Positions 16,906-27,144 of a DNA stretch of 64,000 bases are shown one piece after another. The translations under genes and the position numbers were made by a program. The notes beneath the pieces are model-generated. The model had not been told where the DNA came from. It made no database searches and saw only the letters and a list, made by a program, of their open reading frames with translations. The stretch lies in NCBI RefSeq assembly GCF_001190945.1, contig NZ_CP011112.1, forward strand, positions 4,464,001 to 4,528,000. The letters run 5' to 3'. The first letter of the stretch is position 1, and each line of letters begins with the position of its first letter. The stretch comes from Luteipulveratus mongoliensis. Its GTDB lineage: Bacteria; Actinomycetota; Actinomycetes; Actinomycetales; Dermatophilaceae.

Positions 16906-17292
16906 GGCCGTCGGCTTCCGACGCGTCGGTGGTGTCGGCTCGGTGCCGGCGAGCGCGAAGAACGGGGCGGTCATCTTCTCCAGCGCGGTGACTGTGGCAG
17001 CGTGCTTCTCCGCCATGTCTGCGGCGAGGCCGGCCAGCTGCTCCTGGGCCTCCGCGAGTGCCGAGATCGACTCCGCGAGCTCACGCTGGCGAACGATGAA
17101 GTCCTGCAGCGGCTGAGCGGTCACACCGGCCAGTCCAGTGAGGGCGCCGGCAAGCTCGGTGACCTGCCTCAGCAGCTCATCGGGAGCAGTCACGCCGGTG
17201 ACCGCGGTGTCGCGCATCGTGCGCAGCGACTCCATGGCGAGCTTGACCGCAGCCTTCTGCGACTTGTTGAGCACCTCGAACGGATCGGCCAT
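16903..17292 (-). CDS. Small helical protein of unknown function
   Basis: 129 residues, nearly all predicted helix with heptad-like Leu/Ala spacing (for example LLRQVTELAGALTGLAGV and ELAESISALAEAQEQLAGLA) and a basic Pro-rich tail (TPPTRRKPTA). There is no signal peptide or membrane segment. The opening MADPFEVLNKSQKAAVKLAMESL recalls phasin-like granule or surface-associated coiled-coil proteins, but I cannot assign it. It is convergent with cobF and just downstream of the RCC1 gene on the same strand (62-bp gap), so the two could be co-transcribed. Confidence 0.7.
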   Translation of the reverse strand: MADPFEVLNKSQKAAVKLAMESLRTMRDTAVTGVTAPDELLRQVTELAGALTGLAGVTAQPLQDFIVRQRELAESISALAEAQEQLAGLAADMAEKHAATVTALEKMTAPFFALAGTEPTPPTRRKPTA

Positions 17293-17354
17293 GCCAGGCA
17301 GCCTGCCAGCGTTCGGCCCCGGACGGAAGACTGCCGACGCCCGGGCCGGACCGG

Positions 17355-19895
17355 CTAGGGCGTCGGGAAGACCACCTTCACCGGCTTGGTCGAGCCGTCC
17401 GTCGTGCCGATGCCGAGCTGGCCATCGTCGTTGCCACCCCAGCAGTAGACCGTCAGCTCCGCAGCCCGCACTGCCGCGCAGCTGTGCGCAGTCCCTGCGG
17501 CGACCGAGGACGCAGAGCCAGAAATCGAGGCTGTCACCGGAGAGGTCCGAGACTCTGTCGTGCCGTCCCCCAGCTGACCCGACCTATTGCTGCCGGAGCA
17601 GACGACGGCGTACCACCGATCGACCCGACACGAGTGCGTCGTCGAGATGGACGCGGCTGGCACCGCCTGCGGGAGGCTGCGGGACGGCGCGATGACGTCC
17701 GTCGTGCTGCCGACACCCGCCTGCCCCAGGTCGTTCTGGCCGAAGCACCGGCTCTGGTTCGCGTCGAGCAGGCACGTACTGTTGCCACCCGCGTCGACCC
17801 GCGCGGCGTACGGGGCTGTCACCGCCGCACGCGTTGGTGACGTTGAGCCGACCGTGCTGCGGTTGCCGAACTGGTTGCGGTCGTTGGCGCCCCAGCACCA
17901 GGTCGACGCGTCGATACCGATCGCACAGCTGTGCCCAGCGCCAGCTCCGACGTAGTTGGCCTTGACGCCAAGGCCAGTGATCGTGGTCGGCGTCAGCGTG
18001 CCCGGGCCTTCGTGACCCGACTGGCCCTTGTCGTTGGCACCCCAGCACTGCACGGCACCACTCGTCAGCGCAGCGCAGGCATGCTGAGTGCCGACCGCGA
18101 TCTGCAGTGCGGCGCCGGCCAGGCCATTGACGGCCACGGGCGTGCTCGACTCCACAGGGCTTGCGCCCGGCAGGCGCAGACCCCAGCACTTCACTGCACC
18201 ATCACGCATCAGGGCGCAGGTCTGGTCGCCGCCGGCGGAGAGCTGGACCACGTCCGACAACCCGGTGACGGCGACTGGCTTGGCCGATCCGCTCGTCGAA
18301 CCGTTGCCCAGCTGACCGTGCGCACCCGCGCCCCAGCAGTACACCGCACCGCTCGACTGGCGAGCGCAGCTGTGCCGGTCACCCGCGACAACGTCGACGT
18401 CATGCCCGGCCTGTGGTGTCACGTCGATCGTGTAGGTGCGAGAGGCTCGCTGGCCGGAGGCGTCATCGACCTGGACGGTGAACGTCCAGGTGCCCGTACG
18501 ATCGGTCGCGCCTGTGAGGTGATCCGCATCGTCGTAACCCGAGCCGGCCAGGACCAGGCCCGGTGGCGGCGAGCCGCTGACGACGCTCCATCGGTACGGC
18601 TGCCGTCCGCCCATGGGCGTGATCAGGTCCTCGTACGTCTGCCCCTGCCAGACCTCACGGAGCGGCTTCGGATCCACCTGCAACGGCCTCGCGAGGTCCT
18701 TGACGTATCCGATGACGTCGACGATGAGATCAGTCGCCGCTGAGTTGTAGATCTCGACCTTGCCGTCCGCGTTCGGCGCCACCGTCGTGGAGTTCATGAG
18801 CGACAGGTGCGCTGGGAAGTTCAGCGTGGAAGTGCCTGTGTTCGGACCGACGCGCAGCCAGCCGGCAGACGCCGGATCGACCGCACGGACGGTCAGCTGG
18901 ACCGCCCGCACACCGGTCGCCGGGACGCCTCCGTGACCGGCGACCGTGAGCATGGTCGTGGCCCCAGCCGCCAGACGGGCCTTCGGGACGCCCACCCCGG
19001 AATGGGAGTCGGCAAGGCGCGCTGGTGCGATCGGCACGTAGTCAGACCCCGCGGTCGGTACCCAGCCGAGGACGTCTACCACGAGGTGGGTTCCTTGCGA
19101 GCTGTAGATGCTGACCGCTCCGCCGGATCCCACCTTGCTGACGGTGAGCCCCGACCGTGGCGCGCCGTAGGTCACGAGAGCAGGGAACGATGAGCGCGTC
19201 GTACCGCTCGGGAAGGTCGACAACCACCCGGTGCTGCCCGATATCGCCCCCACGTTGAGTACCACTGCGGCGACGCCTGTCGTCGGTACTCCGGCCTTAC
19301 CCGTGATCTGCACCGTCGTCGTCGATCCAGCTGTCGGCACAGGGCCGGACGTGCGGGTGTCACGCACCCGGGCCGGCATCGTCGGACGATAAGCAGCACC
19401 CTTCTCGAAGTAGCCCAGGACGTCGATGAGGACGTCGGATGCGACTGAGCTGAAGACGCTCAGCTGCTGGTTCGACGTCAGCCGCACGATCGCTTCGTTG
19501 GTGGTGGCTTGGCCTTTCTGGACATGCAGGGTGCTCTGCGCGTTCGACACGCTCCCGTCCCACGGCACGACGTTGACGTAGCCCGACGCAGACGGGCCGA
19601 TCGCGCTCACGTTGACCACGACGGCGCTCGCGCCGTCCGGGATCTGTGCTGACGGGTCCATCGCAACATCGACCGTCTGACCTGCCGTCAGACGGTGCGC
19701 TCCGCGACCGACGCGGGTGTCGACCGCGCGGTACGGACTCATCGGGACGTACCCATAGCCGATCTCCGAGCTCACGGTCGCGGACAGACCGGCGGGCCGC
19801 GGCGCCGCTGCGGTGGCGACGGATGCTCCCGCTGACAGACCGGCAAAGGCCAGCACCACGACCCACAAGCGCACGAGCGCACCACGTACTGACAT
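17355..19895 (-). CDS. Large secreted protein: three DTR-type repeats, Ig-like domain and RCC1 propeller
   Basis: 846 residues from ATG 19895, with AGGGGG upstream. The open frame reaches 19940, but the signal peptide starts here: MSVRGALVRLWVVVLAFAGL, ending near ATAAA. Three repeats of about 115 residues follow, each opening YxPxxPxRxxD(T/S)R/H and closing (L/V)xxDV(L/I)G(Y/W). Next is one putative-Ig domain (PPPGLVLAGSG and TWTFTVQVDDASG). Last are seven RCC1-like repeats (CWGxNDxGQxG), each with a Cys pair of pattern CA...CxG that could form one disulfide per blade. It has no sortase motif or C-terminal membrane helix. Likely an exported adhesion or binding protein; the ligand is unknown. 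Confidence 0.85.
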   Translation of the reverse strand: MSVRGALVRLWVVVLAFAGLSAGASVATAAAPRPAGLSATVSSEIGYGYVPMSPYRAVDTRVGRGAHRLTAGQTVDVAMDPSAQIPDGASAVVVNVSAIGPSASGYVNVVPWDGSVSNAQSTLHVQKGQATTNEAIVRLTSNQQLSVFSSVASDVLIDVLGYFEKGAAYRPTMPARVRDTRTSGPVPTAGSTTTVQITGKAGVPTTGVAAVVLNVGAISGSTGWLSTFPSGTTRSSFPALVTYGAPRSGLTVSKVGSGGAVSIYSSQGTHLVVDVLGWVPTAGSDYVPIAPARLADSHSGVGVPKARLAAGATTMLTVAGHGGVPATGVRAVQLTVRAVDPASAGWLRVGPNTGTSTLNFPAHLSLMNSTTVAPNADGKVEIYNSAATDLIVDVIGYVKDLARPLQVDPKPLREVWQGQTYEDLITPMGGRQPYRWSVVSGSPPPGLVLAGSGYDDADHLTGATDRTGTWTFTVQVDDASGQRASRTYTIDVTPQAGHDVDVVAGDRHSCARQSSGAVYCWGAGAHGQLGNGSTSGSAKPVAVTGLSDVVQLSAGGDQTCALMRDGAVKCWGLRLPGASPVESSTPVAVNGLAGAALQIAVGTQHACAALTSGAVQCWGANDKGQSGHEGPGTLTPTTITGLGVKANYVGAGAGHSCAIGIDASTWCWGANDRNQFGNRSTVGSTSPTRAAVTAPYAARVDAGGNSTCLLDANQSRCFGQNDLGQAGVGSTTDVIAPSRSLPQAVPAASISTTHSCRVDRWYAVVCSGSNRSGQLGDGTTESRTSPVTASISGSASSVAAGTAHSCAAVRAAELTVYCWGGNDDGQLGIGTTDGSTKPVKVVFPTP

Positions 19896-20012
19896 TTCAA
19901 AGGCCCCCTGTTGAACACAAAAGTCGGCGAAAAGTAGCACGGCACTTCGACGCCTGAAGCGCGATCTTCTAACCCAGCGGTCGACCAGAAAGAATTGCCG
20001 CGAGCGGCATGC

Positions 20013-20048
20013 GAGAGGGGCCCGAGTCCGAAGACTCGAGCCCCTCTC
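20013..20048 (-). terminator. tuf terminator
   Basis: Near-perfect hairpin 27 bases past the tuf stop: GAGAGGGGC(C)CGAGTC, loop CGAA, GACTCGAGCCCCTCTC. It has one unpaired base in a 15-bp stem. There is no U-tract, as is usual in actinobacteria. Confidence 0.8.
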
Positions 20049-20074
20049 AGGTCGCTCGCCGAGGCGAGCTCAGA

Positions 20075-21268
20075 TCACTTGAGGATCTTGACGACCCGGC
20101 CGGCGCCAACGGTGCGGCCACCCTCGCGGATAGCGAAGCGAAGGCCCTCCTCCATGGCGATGGGCTGAATCAGCTCAACGCGCATGTCGGTGTTGTCACC
20201 AGGCATGACCATCTCGACACCCTCGGGCAGGTGCACGACACCAGTCACGTCCGTCGTACGGAAGTAGAACTGGGGACGGTAGTTGTCGTAGAACGGCGTG
20301 TGACGGCCACCCTCGTCCTTGCCCAGGATGTAGACCTGAGCGTCGAACTCGGTGTGCGGCGTGATCGAGCCGGGCTTGACGACAACCTGGCCGCGCTCGA
20401 CGTCCTCGCGCTTGGTGCCACGCAGGAGCAGGCCGACGTTCTCGCCCGCACGACCCTCGTCGAGCAGCTTGCGGAACATCTCGATACCGGTGACCGTCGT
20501 CTTCGACGAGGTCTCCTTGATGCCGACGATCTCGACCTCTTCGTTGACGTTGAGCACGCCGCGCTCGATACGACCGGTGACGACGGTGCCACGACCGGTG
20601 ATCGTGAAGACGTCCTCGATCGGCATCAGGAAGGGCTTCTCGATGTCGCGGACCGGGTCCGGGATCGACTCGTCAACCGCGTCCATGAGCTCTTCGACCG
20701 ACTTCGTCCACTCCGCGTCGCCCTCGAGCGCCTTCAGCGCCGAGACACGCACGACCGGGGCGTTGTCGCCGTCGAACTCCTGGCTGGACAGCAGCTCGCG
20801 GACCTCCATCTCGACGAGCTCGAGGATCTCCTCGTCGTCGACCATGTCGGCCTTGTTCAGCGCCACCAGGATGTAGGGCACGCCCACCTGGCGAGCGAGC
20901 AGCACGTGCTCGCGGGTCTGCGGCATCGGACCGTCGGTGGCGGCGACCACGAGGATCGCGCCGTCCATCTGAGCCGCACCGGTGATCATGTTCTTCACGT
21001 AGTCAGCGTGGCCCGGAGCATCGACGTGCGCGTAGTGACGCGACTCCGTCTCGTACTCCTGGTGGGACACGTTGATCGTGATACCGCGCTGCTTCTCCTC
21101 GGGGGCGTTGTCGATCTGGTCGAACGCCGAGGCGGTGTTCAGGTCGGGGAACTTGTCCGCCAGCACCTTGGTGATCGCAGCCGTCAGCGTCGTCTTACCG
21201 TGGTCGACGTGACCGATGGTGCCGATGTTGACGTGCGGCTTGGTCCGCTCGAACTTGGCCTTAGCCAC
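20075..21268 (-). CDS. tuf: Elongation factor Tu
   Basis: 397 residues from GTG 21268 with a strong AGGAGG. The GTPase motifs [17 protein letters not shown] and NKADM are present, followed by the two beta-barrel domains ending [13 protein letters not shown]. It delivers aminoacyl-tRNA to the ribosome. It is the last gene of the rpsL-rpsG-fusA-tuf operon, with a terminator directly behind it. Length and order are those of the standard bacterial str operon. Confidence 0.99.
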   Translation of the reverse strand: MAKAKFERTKPHVNIGTIGHVDHGKTTLTAAITKVLADKFPDLNTASAFDQIDNAPEEKQRGITINVSHQEYETESRHYAHVDAPGHADYVKNMITGAAQMDGAILVVAATDGPMPQTREHVLLARQVGVPYILVALNKADMVDDEEILELVEMEVRELLSSQEFDGDNAPVVRVSALKALEGDAEWTKSVEELMDAVDESIPDPVRDIEKPFLMPIEDVFTITGRGTVVTGRIERGVLNVNEEVEIVGIKETSSKTTVTGIEMFRKLLDEGRAGENVGLLLRGTKREDVERGQVVVKPGSITPHTEFDAQVYILGKDEGGRHTPFYDNYRPQFYFRTTDVTGVVHLPEGVEMVMPGDNTDMRVELIQPIAMEEGLRFAIREGGRTVGAGRVVKILK

Positions 21269-21360
21269 TTGAGGTCCTCCTTCAAGGACTGTGTCGGACG
21301 CCGGGGCGGCGCCGGGTGGGTTTCTCTTTCCTTACCGGTGGGCTGACGCGAGGATACGCG

Positions 21361-23475
21361 TCACTCGCCCCGGATCTTCTTGATGATCTCCTCGGCGACG
21401 TTCTTGGGAACCTCGACGTAGGAGTCGAACTGCATCGTGTAGTTGGCACGACCCTGCGTCTTGGAACGCAGGTCGCCGACATACCCGAACATCTCGGACA
21501 GCGGAACCAGGCCCTTGACGACCTTTGCACCGCTGATGTCCTCCATGGCCTGAATCTGACCACGGCGGGAGTTGATGTCGCCGATGACGTCGCCCATGTA
21601 CTCCTCGGGCGTACGCACCTCGACGGCCATCGTCGGCTCGAGCAGGACCGGGTCGGCCTTGCGGACGGTCTCCTTGAGGACCATCGAGCCGGCGATCTTG
21701 AACGCCATCTCCGAGGAGTCGACGTCGTGGTAGGCGCCATCGAGCAGCGTCACCTTGATGCCCACCAGGGGGTAACCGGCGAGGACACCGAGCTGCATGG
21801 CCTCCTGGATGCCCTGGTCGACCGACGGGATGTACTCGCGCGGGATACGACCACCGGAGACGGCGTTCTCGAACTCGTAGAGCTCGCCCTCGGTCGTGTC
21901 CAGCGGCTCGAGCGTGACCTGCACCTTGGCGAACTGACCCGACCCACCGGTCTGCTTCTTGTGGGTGTAGCTGTACTTCTCGACCGAGCGACGGATCGTC
22001 TCGCGGTAGGCCACCTGCGGCGCACCGACGTTGGCCTCGACCTTGAACTCCCGCTTCATGCGGTCGACCAGGATGTCGAGGTGCAGCTCGCCCATGCCGC
22101 CGATGATGGTCTGGCCGGTCTCCTCGTCCTGGCGGACCGAGAATGTCGGGTCCTCCTGCGCGAGCTTCTGGATGGCGATGGAGAGCTTTTCCTGGTCACC
22201 CTTGGTCTTGGGCTCGATGGCCACGTGGATGACCGGCTCCGGGAACGTCATCGACTCGAGCACGATCTGCTCGTTCGGGTCGCAGAGCGTGTCGCCGGTC
22301 GTGGTGTCCTTCAGACCGATGGCCGCGTAGATGTGGCCGGCCACGGCCTCCTCGACCGGGTTCTCCTTGTTGGCGTGCATCTGGAAGAGCTTGCCAACGC
22401 GCTCCTTCTTGCCCTTGGTCGAGTTCGCCACGGCGCTACCGGCCCCGATGCGACCGGAGTAGACGCGGATGAACGTCAGGGTGCCGAAGAACGGGTGCGA
22501 GGCGACCTTGAAGGCCAGAGCCGAGAACGGCGCGTCCTTGCTGGGCTCGCGAGTGATCTCCTCACCCTCGGCGCCCGGCTTGTGGCCGATCATCGGGGGC
22601 ACGTCCAGCGGCGACGGCAGGAAGTCCACGACCGCGTCCAGCATCGGCTGCACGCCGCGGTTCTTGAACGCCGAGCCACACAGGATCGGGTAGAGCTCGG
22701 AGCGGACCGTGAGCTTGCGGATGGCGCCCTTGATCTCGGCGACCGTGAGCTCGTTGCCCTCGAGGTACTTCTCCATGAGAGCGTCATCGGCCTCGGCCAC
22801 GCGCTCGACGAGTGCCTGGCGGTACTCCTGCGCCTTCTCCTGCAGGTCGGCCGGGATCTCCTGGATCTCGTACTTCGCACCCATGGTGACGTCACCCTTG
22901 GAGTCACCGGGCCACACCAGGGCACGCATCTCGACGAGGTCGACGACACCGACGAAGTCGGCCTCGGACCCGATCGGCAGCTGGAGCACGAGCGGCTCGG
23001 CGCCGAGGCGGTCCTTCACGGTCTGCACGGTGAAGTAGAAGTCCGCGCCCATCTTGTCCATCTTGTTGACGAACGCGATGCGGGGGACGTCGTACTTGTC
23101 GGCCTGACGCCAGACGGTCTCGGACTGGGGCTCGACACCCTCCTTGCCGTCGAAGACGGCCACGGCGCCGTCGAGGACGCGCAGCGAGCGCTCCACCTCG
23201 ACCGTGAAGTCGACGTGCCCGGGGGTGTCGATGATGTTGATCTGGTTGTCGCCCCAGAAGCTGGTGACCGCGGCAGACGTGATCGTGATGCCGCGCTCCT
23301 TCTCCTGCTCCATCCAGTCAGTGGTCGAGGCACCGTCGTGCGTCTCACCGATCTTGTGGTTGACGCCCGTGTAGAACAGGATGCGCTCGGTCGTCGTGGT
23401 CTTGCCGGCATCGATGTGCGCCATGATGCCGATGTTGCGGACCTTGTTGAGGTCGGTCAGCACGTCGAGTGCCAC
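21361..23475 (-). CDS. fusA: Elongation factor G
   Basis: 704 residues from GTG 23475. GTPase motifs [22 protein letters not shown] and NKMDKMGAD are present. Domains II-V follow, ending [11 protein letters not shown]. It drives translocation of tRNA and mRNA. Third gene of the str operon; spacing to rpsG is 122 bp and to tuf 92 bp. Confidence 0.99.
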   Translation of the reverse strand: MALDVLTDLNKVRNIGIMAHIDAGKTTTTERILFYTGVNHKIGETHDGASTTDWMEQEKERGITITSAAVTSFWGDNQINIIDTPGHVDFTVEVERSLRVLDGAVAVFDGKEGVEPQSETVWRQADKYDVPRIAFVNKMDKMGADFYFTVQTVKDRLGAEPLVLQLPIGSEADFVGVVDLVEMRALVWPGDSKGDVTMGAKYEIQEIPADLQEKAQEYRQALVERVAEADDALMEKYLEGNELTVAEIKGAIRKLTVRSELYPILCGSAFKNRGVQPMLDAVVDFLPSPLDVPPMIGHKPGAEGEEITREPSKDAPFSALAFKVASHPFFGTLTFIRVYSGRIGAGSAVANSTKGKKERVGKLFQMHANKENPVEEAVAGHIYAAIGLKDTTTGDTLCDPNEQIVLESMTFPEPVIHVAIEPKTKGDQEKLSIAIQKLAQEDPTFSVRQDEETGQTIIGGMGELHLDILVDRMKREFKVEANVGAPQVAYRETIRRSVEKYSYTHKKQTGGSGQFAKVQVTLEPLDTTEGELYEFENAVSGGRIPREYIPSVDQGIQEAMQLGVLAGYPLVGIKVTLLDGAYHDVDSSEMAFKIAGSMVLKETVRKADPVLLEPTMAVEVRTPEEYMGDVIGDINSRRGQIQAMEDISGAKVVKGLVPLSEMFGYVGDLRSKTQGRANYTMQFDSYVEVPKNVAEEIIKKIRGE

Positions 23476-23597
23476 GTGAGTCTCTTCTCGTCTCTTGCGG
23501 GCCGTTTTGCGGGCGGGTTCGTTGCGATGGGTGTCGTACGCCGGTCACGCGCCTGGCGCGCGGTACGCACCGAGGGGGGCGACCGGCGTACGGGACA

Positions 23598-24068
23598 TCA
23601 CCAGCGGTAGTGCGCGAAGGCCTTGTTCGACTCGGCCATCTTGTGCGTGTCCTCGCGACGCTTCACCGCGGCACCCAGGCCGTTGGACGCGTCGAGGATC
23701 TCGTTCATGAGGCGCTCGGTCATCGACTTCTCGCGACGCTGACGCGCGTAGCCGACCAACCAGCGCAGCGACAGCGTCACGGCACGGTTGGGCTTGACCT
23801 CGATCGGCACCTGGTAGGTCGCACCACCGACACGGCGGGACTTGACCTCGAGGGCGGGCTTGACGTTGTCCAGCGCACGCTTGAGCGTGACAACCGGGTC
23901 CGTGCCCGTCTTCTCCTTGCAGCCCTCCAGCGCGCCGTAGACGATGCGCTCAGCGGTGGACTTCTTGCCGTCCAGGAGGATCTTGTTGACCAGCTGGGTC
24001 ACCAGCGGCGAGCCGTAGACCGGGTCGACGACCAGGGGGCGCTTGGGCGCGGGTCCCTTGCGAGGCAT
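23598..24068 (-). CDS. rpsG: 30S ribosomal protein S7
   Basis: 156 residues, the standard actinobacterial length, [20 protein letters not shown] to the end AHYRW. It nucleates assembly of the 30S head by binding 16S rRNA. Its ATG overlaps the rpsL stop by one base (TAATG), so translation is coupled. The C-terminal helix [20 protein letters not shown] is intact. Confidence 0.99.
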   Translation of the reverse strand: MPRKGPAPKRPLVVDPVYGSPLVTQLVNKILLDGKKSTAERIVYGALEGCKEKTGTDPVVTLKRALDNVKPALEVKSRRVGGATYQVPIEVKPNRAVTLSLRWLVGYARQRREKSMTERLMNEILDASNGLGAAVKRREDTHKMAESNKAFAHYRW

Positions 24069-24442
24069 TACTTCTTCTCCTTCTTGGCGCCGTAGCGGCT
24101 ACGAGCCTGCTGGCGACCCTTGACACCCTGGGTGTCGAGGGAGCCGCGGATGATCTTGTAGCGCACACCGGGAAGGTCCTTCACACGGCCGCCACGCACG
24201 AGCACGATCGAGTGCTCCTGCAGGTTGTGACCGACGCCCGGGATGTAAGCGGTGACCTCGACGCCCGAGGTGAGCTTCACGCGAGCGACCTTGCGCAGCG
24301 CGGAGTTCGGCTTCTTCGGCGTCGTGGTGTAGACGCGCGTGCACACGCCGCGTCGCTGGGGGCTGCCCTTAAGAGCCGGGGTGGAGGCCTTGGTGGCCTT
24401 GTCCTGGCGACCCTTACGGACGAGCTGGTTGATGGTAGGCAA
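24068..24442 (-). CDS. rpsL: 30S ribosomal protein S12
   Basis: 124 residues from TTG 24442 ([13 protein letters not shown]), with GGAG six bases upstream. TTG is also used by rpsL in Mycobacterium. The open frame runs on to 24766 but has no homology there. It is part of the decoding centre. The streptomycin-relevant segment reads [13 protein letters not shown] and the second site [11 protein letters not shown], both wild-type (streptomycin-sensitive) forms. First gene of the str operon. Confidence 0.98.
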   Translation of the reverse strand: MPTINQLVRKGRQDKATKASTPALKGSPQRRGVCTRVYTTTPKKPNSALRKVARVKLTSGVEVTAYIPGVGHNLQEHSIVLVRGGRVKDLPGVRYKIIRGSLDTQGVKGRQQARSRYGAKKEKK

Positions 24443-24876
24443 CCTGTTCTCCGACCTTGTCGTTGTCTTGTCTGCCGGGCAGCAGGCGTGGTGCGCCCGC
24501 TCCCCGACTCCTTGGTTGGTCCGATCCGCTGACGCGACCCACGAGGTCGGGTGTGTCGGACCGGCGCCCTCCCCTGCACTCCTGTCAGGCAGATGCCTGC
24601 AGACGCCCGGCGAGGGATCGTGCTGACTGACCTCACCCAGTACGAGACCGGGGGCGACCAGCTGGGCATGGAGAAACCCACGCACGAGCGTCAAGGGTAC
24701 CGGCCCGTGGCGCAGGCATCCAAATCGAATGACCGGGCCGGAGTGGACGCCAGTGACAGACGCCACGCCGAGCGCTTTGACGGTCGGTCACACGTCTGCG
24801 CAGGCGGATCGCTTAAGATCCCACGGCAAGGGGATGCGCGGGGGGCTCATCCTGACGGGGAAGGTCACGATTTCGC
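24443..24876. other. Divergent intergenic region rpsL / polytopic membrane protein
   Basis: 434 bp without a supported gene. It must carry the str-operon promoter on the minus strand, but I see no box pair good enough to call; a TTGACG near 24695 has no matching -10. On the plus strand a -10-like TAAGAT (24814-24819) lies 58 bases before the 24877 start. Open frames through this stretch are extensions without homology. Confidence 0.5.
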
Positions 24877-27144
24877 ATGTCAGCGGACGCTGTCGCGCTC
24901 AGACGAGCCGGTCTGCCGGAGCTCAGTCAGGTGCTCGGCACCCTCTGGCTGCCGGTCGGCACCCTCGTATTCCTGACCTACACCGCGTCGTACGGCCTGC
25001 CGTTCGGTCCCGGGCTGCTCGCCCTCGTGATGATCGGCGTGACACAGGTCCTGCCCGGCGCGCTCCTGTGGCGCTGTCTGCGCCCTCGCCGCGGCTGGCT
25101 GCTCGAGGACGTCGCTCTGGGCTTCAGCCTCGGGATCGGGCTCGCCGTGCTGTCCCAGATCGTTGGCGGCTACCTCGACGCGCGATGGCCGTCCGTGGTC
25201 CTGCCCCTGGCAGTAGCCGCAGCTCTCATTGCCACCCCTGTCACACGACGACGCATCGTGGAGGCTCGCTGGGAGCCGGTGCCCTGGTGGATGGGTGCAG
25301 GGGTCGCCGCGTTCGCGCTCGCTGCGCTGCCGCAGCTGCTCACCTTCGCCCGGCAGAACCGCGTGACCTGGCCGGACGGGCCAGGCGCCCCACAGGTCGA
25401 CCAGTACTTCCACATCGCCCTGGCCGGGCAGATGCTGCACCGCGGGCCCACCGCGTGGCCGTTCGTGTCGACCGAGCCGCTGGAGTACCACTGGCTGACA
25501 CACGTGTGGATGGCCCAGGTCACGGCGTCCTCGGGTCTGGGTCTCGACCAGGTAGACCTGCGGCTCCTGCCGACGATCGTGCCCGTCCTCACCGTCGCTT
25601 CGACCGCTGCACTGGCCCTGCGCCTGTCGGGCAAGCCGTGGGTCGCGACGCTGGCTGCAGGCATCGTCATGATCGGCGGAAAGGCCAACCCCTGGGCGAT
25701 TCCCGGCAACCACCTGCCCTTCACGCCGGACTCCCCGACGCTGGGCCTCAGCGTGCCGGTCCTGCTGTCGCTCGTCGCAGTACTGGCGATGCGGTGGCGG
25801 GGCCAGGCCCGGTCCGGCTCGATGATCGCCCTGATCGCTCTCACCGTCCTCGCTAGCGGCACCAAGGGGTCGACGACACCCTTGGTGATCGCGGGCACTG
25901 GCCTGGCACTCGTGGCGATGCTGCTCTGGCGGCGCACGGTGGCTCGCCTGGTCCTGCTCGACTTTGTCGTGCTGTGCGCAGCGCTGATGCTGACCGTCCG
26001 GATCATCTTCGGCGGCTCGGCGGCGGGGCTGACCTACAACCCGGACGCCGCCGCGCACATGACCATGATGGGCGGGCTGCTCGGAGTAGCGCAGTCGCGC
26101 GCGGCGCACGCCGTCATTGTCATCTACCTGCTTGTTGCCGGCATGTCCCGCGGGGCGCTGGCGTTCGCGCTCCCGTTCCGCTCCTCCACCACGGATGGTC
26201 GGCGGGATCCGATCACGTGGGTCCTCATCGGCGGCACCATCGCCGGCAGCTGCGCCCCGGCCCTGTTCGTGCAACCCGGCGCGAGCCAGTACTACTTCCT
26301 GGTGTCCGCATACCCGCTAGGAGCTGTCGGGTCGGCACTCGGAGTGGCCGTACTCCTGCGGACCGTCGGTCGGCGCCAGAAGGCCGTACTCGCGCTGATC
26401 GCCGTTGCTGGCGGACTGGCTGTCTATGCGCTGCCGACGATCATTGCCGGCAACGTCCGACACGACGACCCGGGCTCGGCCGCACGGATCATGCTCGTCG
26501 CGCTGGGCATCGCCGCTGTCGCCGGCCTGGTCGCCACCGCGCTGGTCCGGCCGGCCCTGCGGCTTCGAATAGGCCTCGGGGCCGTGGCAGCCGCCATTCT
26601 CTCCTCGGGCACGATCGCCATGATGGACACCTGGGGCGACCCCCTGCCACGTACCCACAGCGTCAGTCTCGGGGCCCCCGGCGCGGTCAGTCAGGGCCAG
26701 ATCGACACCGCGCGGTTCATCCGCAACCACTCCCGTGGCCATGACCTGGTGATGAGCAACCGTCACTGCATGACACCGAACCCTGAGCCGGGGCGCTGCG
26801 ACAACCGCCGGTTCGTCGTGGCGGCGTTCAGCGAGCGTCAGGTGCTTCTCGAGGGATGGGGCTACTCCCCCACGGTCAGTCGGCTCGCTCCGCAAGGTCG
26901 TCTGTCCATGACGTTGCCGTTCTGGAACCAGCCGCTCCAACGGCTCAACGACGGCTTCTTCACCAGGCCGACGGCCAAGGCGCGGATGTTGTTGTGGGAC
27001 AAGGGCGTTCGTTGGGCCTACTCCGACAACCAGGTGCCGCACACCGTGTCGCTCGCGCCGTACGCGAGGGCGCGATACCACGCGAAGGACGGATCGGCGA
27101 CGGCTTGGCAGCTGCTCCCGCCGCCGCGACGGTCGGCGTCATGA
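24877..27144 (+). CDS. Polytopic membrane protein, probable GT-C-type glycosyltransferase
   Basis: 755 residues with about 12-14 hydrophobic helices between residues 20 and 590, then a soluble C-terminal domain of about 150 residues (from TARFIRNHSRGHDLVMSN). The loop after the third or fourth helix carries QVDQYFHIALAGQML and EPLEYHWLTHVW, an acidic/His loop of the sort that holds catalytic residues in GT-C enzymes. The stop overlaps the start of a GtrB-like glycosyltransferase (ATGA), which fits use of a polyprenyl-phosphate sugar made by that partner. I do not recognise an exact family, so the transferase role is inference. Confidence 0.7.
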   Translation: MSADAVALRRAGLPELSQVLGTLWLPVGTLVFLTYTASYGLPFGPGLLALVMIGVTQVLPGALLWRCLRPRRGWLLEDVALGFSLGIGLAVLSQIVGGYLDARWPSVVLPLAVAAALIATPVTRRRIVEARWEPVPWWMGAGVAAFALAALPQLLTFARQNRVTWPDGPGAPQVDQYFHIALAGQMLHRGPTAWPFVSTEPLEYHWLTHVWMAQVTASSGLGLDQVDLRLLPTIVPVLTVASTAALALRLSGKPWVATLAAGIVMIGGKANPWAIPGNHLPFTPDSPTLGLSVPVLLSLVAVLAMRWRGQARSGSMIALIALTVLASGTKGSTTPLVIAGTGLALVAMLLWRRTVARLVLLDFVVLCAALMLTVRIIFGGSAAGLTYNPDAAAHMTMMGGLLGVAQSRAAHAVIVIYLLVAGMSRGALAFALPFRSSTTDGRRDPITWVLIGGTIAGSCAPALFVQPGASQYYFLVSAYPLGAVGSALGVAVLLRTVGRRQKAVLALIAVAGGLAVYALPTIIAGNVRHDDPGSAARIMLVALGIAAVAGLVATALVRPALRLRIGLGAVAAAILSSGTIAMMDTWGDPLPRTHSVSLGAPGAVSQGQIDTARFIRNHSRGHDLVMSNRHCMTPNPEPGRCDNRRFVVAAFSERQVLLEGWGYSPTVSRLAPQGRLSMTLPFWNQPLQRLNDGFFTRPTAKARMLLWDKGVRWAYSDNQVPHTVSLAPYARARYHAKDGSATAWQLLPPPRRSAS

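Noticed and set aside
21316-23610. 764-codon open frame antisense to fusA
   Set aside because: Shadow of fusA; composition is that of a reversed coding strand.
24443-24766. N-terminal extension of the S12 frame
   Set aside because: S12 is 124 residues and starts at the TTG as in Mycobacterium; the extension is 5' untranslated DNA.
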